64,000 nt of DNA, from the NCBI GenBank assembly GCA_037367355.1, contig CM074695.1, positions 1,860,001 to 1,924,000 of the forward strand, read 5' to 3'. The notes beneath the pieces are model-generated. The model was not told the DNA's origin. It worked only from the letters and a program-made list of their open reading frames with translations, and did no database searches. The position numbers were made by a program, and so were the translations under genes. Position 1 is the first letter of the stretch; the number at the start of each line of letters is the position of its first letter. Positions 55,736-64,000 of this stretch are shown here, in pieces. This DNA comes from Neoscytalidium dimidiatum. Lineage: Eukaryota; Ascomycota; Dothideomycetes; Botryosphaeriales; Botryosphaeriaceae.

Positions 55736-58700
55736 GGTGCGGGCCTTGCCGATTCTCTCTCGTAATGGCCGACCCGGATGCGACCCCAAGGCTTCGTTTT
55801 AATTACCAACGTCGTAATACGACCGAGCTTCTTCCGGCCCCGTTGCCCATCGAGTGCGAGGCTTGCATAGTCGCCGGCGACCTCGACCGAGCATTCTCTT
55901 TGGCAATTGGCCACGCGACGCGTCTCGCCTCCGGCCGGGCTTTGTCTTTTCCTCGGAGTTCCAAAGCACCGCGTTTTCTCCTCCCAATAGCCGCGGGCCC
56001 CGCATAATGATTTGCTTCTATTGCTTCGTTCAAGCGGTTAATTTCTCAGCAACTCCTTCCTAGACTCGTTTTTCATAGACCGCTTTTGGTTCTTGCTACC
56101 GGTCGCTGATACCACTTTCTTGCTACGGCCGACGATTGTCCTTGAGACTACGAACCGCTTCGGCTGCTGGCCGAATGGAGCATAGGTGTTGTGGGGCGTT
56201 TTTTTTTTGTTCACCGGCTTTTTTTTTTTTTTTGGCTCTCTATCATGTATTCTGATCTACCACTTTTCGGCGTTGAGGGAGATGTGCTTTTCCGCAAGTC
56301 ATGGGACTTTTTTTTTTTGTTCAATACGAGCCAACCCTTTCAACCAGCGTGCGCGCGAATAATGGGAATTGTAGCAATTACTCCTCGAAATGGGAACGAC
56401 ATCTCTATGCTTCAACCAGAACAAGAATAGACGCTTGTCACATGCATAAAAGTGGTGCAGCGGGTGATCTCTTTGTCAGTGCGTTTTTGTCTCAGGCTCC
56501 AGCAGCCTCGTCCTTGCGGCTCGCGCGCTCGGATCGGGCGAGAAAGCGCAGCCGAGGGCCTGCACCGGTCTGCCTGCCATCGCCGCTGCCATCCGGCGCC
56601 AACCACGCGCTGAATTATTTCTACATTAGTGACCCAATCAACCCACCAACCAAGGCACGCGATAGCCTCAACGGGAAGACGACGGGCGCTCGGCTCCTGC
56701 GGCCGAGACCCTGGGACCGCCATCTCCGAAAGGGGCGATGCTGGATATTGGCGATCAGCCGCAGCGGTCGGTCTAAGGGCCGCTAAACCGAGACGCTAAG
56801 GGGAGCCAGACGCGTCCATCGACGCGTCTCAACACAGCATGATGGTCGACGAGTCAAGCGGTGGGCGCTTCTGCAGGCGCTGGAGCTCCACGAGGGACTG
56901 GGAGCTCGTGGGGGTGCGTTGCCTGATGCAGACTTCACGATCGGAGGAGGGATGGGGAGGGGCAGAGGGGCACAGCTCACCTCGAGTCAGGGCACTCACC
57001 ACATGACGTACGCCCTGGATTTTTGATGAACATCGCCGGTGTGGAGACCTTCGAGTTTTTCCTTTCCTCCAGGGAAGACGGCAGCCTATCGCGCGCCGCT
57101 CAACGGCCGGGTTCGCTGTCAGCAATGGGGCGCACGGGTGGTCATCAATGGAGCATTGACCACACTGGTCCGTGGAGCGGAGCTGGATGAGCTTGTTGTC
57201 TCGTCCGTCACATGGAAGGGTGCCGTAGCGAGCAGACCTCAAACGACAGTCTGCGTCCGTAGGCGCCTGTCGTCCTCGTGTACGACAAACGTCACTCGAC
57301 GGAGTTTGGACGCGCTGTCTGGTCCGCCGTCTTGTCTTTCCGCGCCTTGTTGTTCAGCGGCTACTTCGCACCTCGCGTTTATCCTCAACACTCTGTCTCC
57401 TGCGTCAGCTGTTTCTCATGTCATCTTTCAGACACAAGCTACTTCATGCGCCAAAGACTATGTTAGATGCTCGTTTTGGCTCCCTTCATCAAACTCTCCG
57501 GTCTTTGCGAGGGAAAAGAGAAAACGGCCCTTCTCTAAAGAAGTCTAACCCAAAAATAACAAAACAGAACGGCCACCGCTGCACATCTGCATAACGAGGT
57601 CCTTCGAAGACCAGAAAAAGAAGCACCGAGATAAGCAAACATGCGGACGAACACATCAGACCGCTCAAACGTCCTCAGGGTTCACCGCCCACCAATACCA
57701 ACACCTGATCTAAAACCGGGGCCCCTCTGCGCGCCTCGTTGGCCGATTCACAAGGCTGGCACGCGCGATATCTGGCGGTCAGGCATCATGAAGCTGGGGA
57801 ATCCCTGTGAGCTTGTCGTTTCAGGGCTTCCTTCCAGAATACTTCTTTTCCATCGGGCCAATGCGTTTCCATCCCTTCTCCATTGCGGCTCAAGAATCGA
57901 GAAGCCGTGCGGCGCATTGACATGAGTGGGAGGGATTAGGGAAGACAGGGCTGCTGCTTGTATAGGGCGGTAGAACTTCGCTAAATGCTCGGACTGGGAT
58001 CATTTTGTTTCTTTCTTTGCCTCTTCGGGAAGAGTACTCGAGGCGGCGAGGCGTCCTGCGATGAAGCTTGTTGGCGGCTCGGTCGTACGCCTCACCATCA
58101 TTTCGTCGGGCATGCATCAAACGGCCAATGAAGTTGAGACTCCCGCCACTTTTAGTCTATTGGACGTGGCAGCATGGAGGACTATGACTCTCGAGGAGTT
58201 CGCGTCAGCAAGTACGTGCGGGTGTTCCTGGACGATGGGACCCTTTATTTTTTTTTTCTTTTTCTTCTTCCTTAGTGCGGAGGAACACTGAGAAGTCGGA
58301 TATTTTTCCGCGCACTGGCAAAATGTCGGTCAGCGTTGATGGTTCATCGCAACACGGCCTCGCTCCCACATCACGATCTGTTACTTATCATGCGATCTTA
58401 CGATCTAACCACCTCGAAACCTCGAGAGGGCCTACTATCAAACGGAAACAAACCTCCCGACGTCTCGGTGCCCAATGATTCCCAAACACACTCAGGATGT
58501 TCTTCTGGTTTCCACGCGTACATATGCGCGCCAAAGTGAGACTGTACCCATCAGATTCTTGCCGGCAGGATCCGTGAGGGTGCATTTTCGGTCTCCTTCG
58601 TATCTCTCATCTCCGATCTTTACCTTTTCCCCCAAAGCCAACAGATGCCAACATGCCAACGTGTTTCTGATGACGTTTTTACGCGAAGTTTCAGAAGCGA

Positions 58701-60523
58701 CCGGTCACTGCTTTCGGCGTTAGCTTGCCGATCTGCCGTTGGACTGTGAGGTCACCGATAGATATCGATCAATCTCGTTTCCGGTCTTCATTCCGCTGGC
58801 TCTGGAGAAGTTTCGCATCCGGCGCATGCCGCGAGATAGGCTATCATGGATGGCGAGCGAGAAAGTTTGTCGTGGAAGCGGAAATGGCGATAGAGTCGAA
58901 TTAAATTTTGAATAACCTCAGGTCTTGTTGCTCGCCGATGGTGTTATCTCCTGTTGTTTGCCTAGCTCGACTGGAAAAGCGACGAATATCTTCCTCCGCC
59001 AAATCGTGATTCTAAAATTTTTGTATGTTGACCTTTCAGCCTTCTCGCCGTGAGTAGTAATCCCATCAAGGATTCAGATAGCCGCAAGTCCTTCAATGAC
59101 CAATGATCGTACATATATATAATCAGCTAAATCAGTGATTTAAAGAATACCTCAAGCCGCATGATGGCTTTTTTTCTTTCCTTTTTCCCTTTTTTAACTT
59201 TCCTGTTCAACGAGCTCTCGTATGCTTCGGCTGGTGCACTTCATCGCATTCAAAAATCTCCGCAGCGCCTCTACTTTACTCGGCTGTATCTACAAGGGGC
59301 CTTTTTTTTTTTTTTTTGTTTATATAAGCCTCTGGCGAACAGTCCATTCTCGCAACTCTCCTTCAGTAGCTAAAACATAGAGGATGCCATAGGCGTCTAT
59401 AAGACATGTCCCTTCCTTCCCGCCTTTCTTTCTTTCTTTCTATTTCTTTTTTTTTTTTTTTTGACAACAAGAGACTCACTCAATCGGTTCAGAGCGCCAA
59501 TCGCATAGCCCAAAGACAGCGTGTACACACAACGCATTTTCGACTGCCTGAAGACATCAACGAGACCCACTCCCAAGGACGTCCAAATAAGCCTCCCCCT
59601 TCCCCAGCCTCGCCAATCGCGTTGATCCTGTGAGGCCGTCATTGGTGCCAGAAGGGGTGCGGAGAGCCGATAATGGGGAAAAAGCAAAGACGCTGTTGGA
59701 GCTTTTGCGTTCGCCACCCGTAGATCGAAGAGGTGGGTGCGAGGCGGTAAGGGCGTGCCGGCTCGACCGCTCGAGTGGCGGTTTGTGGGGAAGAGAGGAT
59801 GATTTGCAGCGGAGAAGACGCATTCGCTTGGGCTCGTGGGTGTTGCAAAAAAAAAAAAAAAGGAAAAAAAAGCACAGTGGAGACATGAGGCGTCGCAGCT
59901 GCTATTCGGATGTAATCGTGGTCGGAGATTCAGAAAGCTTCCATCTTGACTAACGCTACGATTCTGCATGTGCGCTTGCGCTTGCTATTACAGTGACTGG
60001 AGATCGAACCTGTGAGGAATTGAGCTGCCACAGCTTTCGTCTCCTCGGGAATCAGGTGTTGCATTTCGTCAGTCTCTTTGCTAGCATCACGGCAGCGGGA
60101 CGTTGTACGGAATTTCGTCATACTGTCTGGACGTCGCCATCCGTAGCTTGAAGCCAGGATGGAGCTCTAGACATTACCTGATACCATTATTCATTTCCAT
60201 ATTACGAACATATGAAAATCCATCTATCATTCTGCTCCGACGGAGTCCTCACACCCTCCTGGGGATTTCTCTGAGATGAAGGACTGTCTAAGGACCTGCA
60301 AAAACCTATCGCTTGTCCTATCAGCTCACACGTGTAGTTTAGCCGGATAACAAATCACAATAACGCCAAGAATTGTGGCAAGACGAGACTGCGTCCCGTC
60401 GCCAGATATAATCCGCTCGCCAGGCCGGAAAAATTATTTTTGTCAACCAAACACCCCATGCTATGCAGATATTCGCACTTCGCCCCGAACGCCGCCATTG
60501 TGCAACCGTGATTGACCTGTCGT
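55736..60523. other. Largest gene desert in the window (4.8 kb)
   Basis: No protein family found on either strand. T/A homopolymer tracts occur at 56199-56208, 56219-56233, about 56308-56318, 59302-59317, 59447-59462 (T) and 59847-59861 (A). Composition is C/T-rich in patches. Long frames near 57.0-57.5 and 59.4-60.0 kb are low-complexity. Nothing supports a transposon: no terminal repeats or transposase-like sequence noticed. Confidence 0.55.
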
Positions 60524-61366
60524 TCAAGCATAGGGCATCAGCGGCTCGACCGGGGTCAACTCCAGCGCGACCATGACAGACTTGTCCAAGCTGGCGTTGA
60601 AGGGGCGGAAGGAGGTGCGGGCCTCGCCGCTGCCGTTCTTGTTGACCTGCAGCTCGTTGGGGACGTTCTCCTCGAGCGTGTGGATGTGGTCGCGGGGCAC
60701 GCGGTGGACGCAGACGAGCTTGACGTCGACGCCGTCGGGCACGCGCTCCTCGAGGTTGAGGCAGATCTCGCGCAGGGCGGGGTCGTCCTGCCAGCGGTAG
60801 AAGGACTCCATGATGTCGATGGCGCGCGGGCTCCAGAAGTTGCTGCGGTAGAAGACCCACAGCGACTTGAGGCGCGGGAAGTCGGCGGCCAGGCTGCGGA
60901 AGGGCGAGGTGCTGCTGAGGTAGGCGGACCACAGGCGCACGTCGCGGTCGCGGATGCGCAGGCACACGCTGGTCACCACCCGGGCGTACTGCTGCGAGAA
61001 GATGTGCACGAACATGTTGGCGTCGGACGGGTGGGTGAACATCAGGCGGTTGGCGGCGTACAGGATGGGCACGGCTTCGTGGTAGATGGTGCGGCTGGTG
61101 CGCAGCAGGGCGGTCGCGATGCCGGGCAGGCTTTGGGTGGCCGGCGGCCACCAGATGGTGGTGTGGGAGCGGAGGGCATGCTCGTAGATGCGCTCGCGCA
61201 GTTCGGGCGGCAGGCGGTGCAAGGTGCTAGGGAGGTGCTCGGGCGGCCGTTCGGTTGCAGGACTGGCGTCTGTCATGGCGATGTCAACTGGAGGCGGCGG
61301 GGTGTTGCTGGACGGCGTCAGAGCCGCGAGCTTCAGTGTGGGCGAGCCGGGCGGCGTGCCGGACAT
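60524..61366 (-). CDS. F-box-like protein, uncharacterised
   Basis: Single exon, 280 aa from the ATG at 61366. After a Pro/Thr-rich start (about residues 1-45) comes HRLPPELRERIYEHAL, the short F-box-like opening (LPxELRxxIYxxxL) common in many uncharacterised ascomycete proteins, then ALLRTSRTIYHEAVPILYAA. The rest, LMFTHPSDANMFVHIFSQQY, FPRLKSLWVFYRSNFW, is typical of the same group. No leucine-rich repeats seen. Such proteins are assumed to be substrate adaptors of SCF ubiquitin ligases, but most are untested. The antisense strand has a longer open frame (60512-61621), which I take as a shadow because it has no family features. Confidence 0.75.
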   Translation of the reverse strand: MSGTPPGSPTLKLAALTPSSNTPPPPVDIAMTDASPATERPPEHLPSTLHRLPPELRERIYEHALRSHTTIWWPPATQSLPGIATALLRTSRTIYHEAVPILYAANRLMFTHPSDANMFVHIFSQQYARVVTSVCLRIRDRDVRLWSAYLSSTSPFRSLAADFPRLKSLWVFYRSNFWSPRAIDIMESFYRWQDDPALREICLNLEERVPDGVDVKLVCVHRVPRDHIHTLEENVPNELQVNKNGSGEARTSFRPFNASLDKSVMVALELTPVEPLMPYA

Positions 61367-61885
61367 TGTGAAGGAGCAGTCGGACGAGGCCAATGTGTGG
61401 TGCGAGGACAGTCGAGCGGATGCGCTGCGCGCATGTTTCTGGGGGTGACTGAGAGCTGTGCGAATAAGCAGGGCGTTGAGTGGTCGTCTGGTCCTGGTCC
61501 TGGTCCTGGTCCTGGTCCTGGCGGAGAGCTGAGAGCTCCCGCACCGGCCACTGCGCTTCCCAAGCCCGACGCTACAGCGGCAACCGCAACCTCACGACCT
61601 CTCCTCCTCCTCCGCCTGTAATGGCTCCGAAGTTGCACAGTGATGCGCCAGATGGCCCGTCGGCCGGATAGGCTCCAAGGTGGAATTCTCCCATTCCGAT
61701 GAGGCCGCGGCTGCTGCGCCACTTGCACCTCGGCTAGTTTAGTATTCCAAGCTCGAGCGAGCTCGCTATTCTCTACCGATATCGCGTCTGCATCTCAACC
61801 TCTCGCATTTCAGACTCCCTTTTTGCTCCATCTTCCAGACGGTAGTCCGCACTACTGGCGGCCTGTGACTAAATTTTTGCCTGGC
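61367..61885. other. Divergent promoter region with hexanucleotide repeat
   Basis: About 520 bases between the F-box-like gene and the thioesterase gene, which face apart. Contains the GGTCCT repeat. No TATA box recognised. Confidence 0.5.
61489..61521. repeat. Tandem GGTCCT repeat
   Basis: Five consecutive copies of a six-base unit, about 125 bases upstream of the F-box-like start (minus strand), so probably in its leader or promoter. Confidence 0.85.
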
Positions 61886-62431
61886 ATGTCATCGAACGAA
61901 GTCGCTCGCCTGGAGCGCATTCCTTGGGTCGCTGCGCTGCTCGCAGATAAGAACTACGTCCTCTCTCCCACCGGGTCGCGCGAGCCCAAAGAATCCGGGG
62001 AAGACTCGTTCGTTGCCGAGACACTGAAGACCGATCGGACCATACGCGGCTGGGTCACACAGCATCGCCTGCCCGTGCCGAACGAGAAGCCCTCAATTCG
62101 CGAAATCCGCTCCTTCCTCGACCTCGGAGATGGACTCAACGGCTACCCGGCCACCATGCATGGCGGAATGATCGCTACCTTGCTGGACGAAGTCACCGGT
62201 ATCCTGCTCACCAAGGCTACCGCTGAGGCAGGAGGCCTTACTGCCATGACTGCCTATCTCAACATCACCTACAAGAAGCCACTACCACTACCTGCCGTCA
62301 TCCTCGCCATCGCCAAATTCACGAAGGCCGAGGGAAGGAAATATTACGTACGTGCTACTCTGGAAGACGGGAGAGGCCAAGTCTATGCTATTGGCGACGC
62401 TTTGTTCGTGGAGGTAAAGCCTAAGATATGA
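61886..62431 (+). CDS. Hotdog-fold thioesterase (4HBT)
   Basis: Single exon, 181 aa from the ATG at 61886 (MSSNEVARLERIPW); the frame is open further upstream but without an ATG. The hotdog motif is seen as GYPATMHGGMIATLLDEVTG, with the HGG and the acidic residue in LLDE as in PaaI-type thioesterases; then TAYLNITYKKPLPLP and a final GQVYAIGDALFVEV. Such enzymes hydrolyse acyl-CoA or related thioesters. In fungi several related proteins sit in mitochondria or peroxisomes; no targeting signal is clear here. Substrate unknown. Confidence 0.85.
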   Translation: MSSNEVARLERIPWVAALLADKNYVLSPTGSREPKESGEDSFVAETLKTDRTIRGWVTQHRLPVPNEKPSIREIRSFLDLGDGLNGYPATMHGGMIATLLDEVTGILLTKATAEAGGLTAMTAYLNITYKKPLPLPAVILAIAKFTKAEGRKYYVRATLEDGRGQVYAIGDALFVEVKPKI

Positions 62432-63040
62432 CGAGGGGGAAGATTTGCATACGAACACTTACTGTACATATACCGTCCATTAGATATGCATGTAGAAGAG
62501 TCTTAGACGGCACGAAGACATGTACTGACCTCCCAAATACCGGAGCTTAGAAGGAAGGGCCGCCCGGTCAATTAGACAACAACGTCGGCCAAATTCACCG
62601 TCGTGAGGCCGCCGAAATGAATCACGCCGGGTGATCTCCATGTACTTGGCGAAGCTTATGTTAACTGCTCATGAGACGGAAGCAGTTTACATCATGGGTT
62701 CTGGATTACTGTTTACTACGCCCCGAATAAGGGTATGCCACTGTGGTCTTAATGCGCATGTTGGCGTCTTGTCCAAACGGGAACAAGTCATAGACACGGT
62801 TGAGCACTACAAACCGTATGCAACTATCATGAATGATTGAGGGATCCTTATTTTACATACGGTACCATCCAGCTCTATACGATCCCCAAGGACAAAGGAA
62901 AATTTCGTTACGCTCAAAAGGACCTCCCGGACGTCGGAGCAGACTAAGAACCACACAACCTGGATATCATCATGCTTCAGTTGAACAATGAAACCACCAA
63001 CGCCTCATCAAGTTCAAACCCCTGGACAAACAACATCCAC
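62432..63040. other. Intergenic, convergent 3' ends
   Basis: About 600 bases between the thioesterase (plus) and the membrane protein (minus). Nothing recognised. Confidence 0.5.
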
Positions 63041-64000
63041 TCAGTCCCTGAGCTCTATCGAGGGCTGCACGCGAACGGAATAGTCGACCGTCCGCACGAT
63101 GCCTTCCTCCGGGGGATGTATCGGGGTGTGTATCGTCTCGTTATCCCCATCGTGGCTGGACTTGGTGCTTTCGGGCGGCCCAACAATCCGCTCTTCGCTG
63201 TCCCAGCCGTCAGGGACACCCAGCGACATGTTCTGTATCCTGTACTCCCTCTCCTTATCCGTCCGGCTGCCACTGTGGTCCACGGCGCTCGGGCGGCGGT
63301 GCTCTCTCGAATTCAGGGGGATGGACCGGCTGTTGTATTTCGAGGAGTACTGCTTCTGTTTGCTGTAAGACCGGGACTTGCCCGACGAGAGAAAGTTCGG
63401 CACCACCCGTCTGGTCAGTCCGTTCATTGCTGGGGCGCAGGCCGCGATGATGGCTAGGTTGGCTTCGATTCCGGAGATGGTATAGCCGATGCCGTAACTG
63501 CGATCCTTGTTCTTGGGGCTAAACCGGTGGACGTAGATGCCAAAACGGGCAATGCTGACGGCGGTGACACTGGAAAGGAGGAAGGGTTAGAAAGGGAAGG
63601 GGAACCTTTGCGTATTGCAAGAGCTGGGATACGCACATCCAGCCGATGGAAAGAATAGCCCATACGGCAATCTTCTTTTTCTTCCGCATCTGCAGATCCT
63701 TGACCATGATCATCGGAATGATCAAAATCATCACATCCGTAAGCACCGCGATACCGGCCGCCGCAAGGAAAAATCCAACTTGGTCGATACAGTGGCCACC
63801 TTTGACTTCTTTCCCATTGAGCATCCCTTCCTCGTCGGCGCCGGCCGCCTTTTGCGCCGCCAGGTCCATGGCCGGGTAATCGTAGGTGTATCGCAATGGC
63901 GTGCATTGGAAGAGATCTGCGAAGAAAGTGCCAATCATGAGCGCGAGGTTAAATACGAACAACGCTTTCAACGACCAGTCGACCCTCCTGCGCTTGTCAT
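63041..64000 (-). CDS. Rhodopsin-like integral membrane protein, 5' part outside the window
   Basis: Partial gene: exons 64000-63637 (open at the window edge) and 63569-63041, joined in frame over an intron of 67 nt (63636-63570). Visible helices: [20 protein letters not shown], then the extracellular loop with [10 protein letters not shown] and [36 protein letters not shown], a basic loop [13 protein letters not shown], and [38 protein letters not shown]. These are late segments of the fungal rhodopsin-like membrane family seen also at 144-2164, with the two loop Cys conserved. The tail is Ser/Glu-rich and hydrophilic. The start codon lies beyond position 64000. Ligand and function unknown. 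Confidence 0.88.

Noticed and set aside
57039..57548. 169-codon plus-strand frame
   Set aside because: Ser/Arg/Ala low-complexity content, no motifs, in a region without other coding signals.
38454..59861. A/T homopolymer tracts as retrotransposon tails
   Set aside because: No reverse transcriptase, integrase or terminal repeats seen next to any tract; such runs are scattered in introns and spacers alike.
60512..61621. 369-codon open frame on the plus strand
   Set aside because: Antisense shadow of the F-box-like gene in GC-rich DNA; repetitive Val/Gly/Asp/Glu composition and no family motifs.

Overview
The window is nuclear DNA of a filamentous ascomycete (Pezizomycotina; I cannot place it more precisely). 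The evidence is many short introns (about 46-80 nt) with GT-AG borders and CTRAC-type branch sites, plus fungus-only families: Zn2Cys6 regulators, PTH11/rhodopsin-like membrane proteins, a 7TM-RGS receptor and a HAD-terpene synthase fusion. I built the gene models by hand. In every complete multi-exon model except the doubtful locus at 40.5 kb, the joined exons sum to a whole number of codons with no internal stop. The start codons given are real ATGs.

Left part (0-15 kb) looks like a terpenoid biosynthetic cluster. It holds a rhodopsin-like membrane protein (144-2164), a Zn2Cys6 transcription factor (2516-4665), a class I sesquiterpene synthase on the minus strand (5210-6846), a HAD-type drimane-like sesquiterpene synthase fusion carrying DVDTTS (8522-10249) and a phytanoyl-CoA-type 2-oxoglutarate dioxygenase (13817-14707, minus). 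Two mechanistically different terpene cyclases sit within 5 kb of each other. No cytochrome P450 is visible in the window.

Middle part (15-23 kb) is mostly housekeeping: a small Gly-rich protein, a mitochondrial PPR protein, a histidine phosphatase with 13-nt and 16-nt microexons, and a Dal5/ACS-type MFS transporter.

At 26.6-36.6 kb there is a second run of secondary-metabolism-like enzymes, all on the plus strand: a short secreted tyrosinase (10 exons, including 14-nt and 8-nt microexons), a secreted type-B carboxylesterase, a FAD-dependent monooxygenase and an NTF2/SnoaL-like protein. A tiny Cys-rich zinc-ribbon ORF lies between them on the minus strand. Whether this run belongs to the terpenoid cluster is not shown by the sequence.

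Right part (36.8-64 kb) is gene-sparse: a WW-domain protein, choline sulfatase, 7TM-RGS receptor, GNAT acetyltransferase, long-chain alcohol oxidase (GMC), FYVE-finger protein, F-box-like protein, hotdog thioesterase and the 3' part of a second rhodopsin-like membrane protein cut by the window end. Long intergenic stretches contain homopolymer and simple repeats. I found no transposon, CRISPR, rRNA or convincing tRNA.
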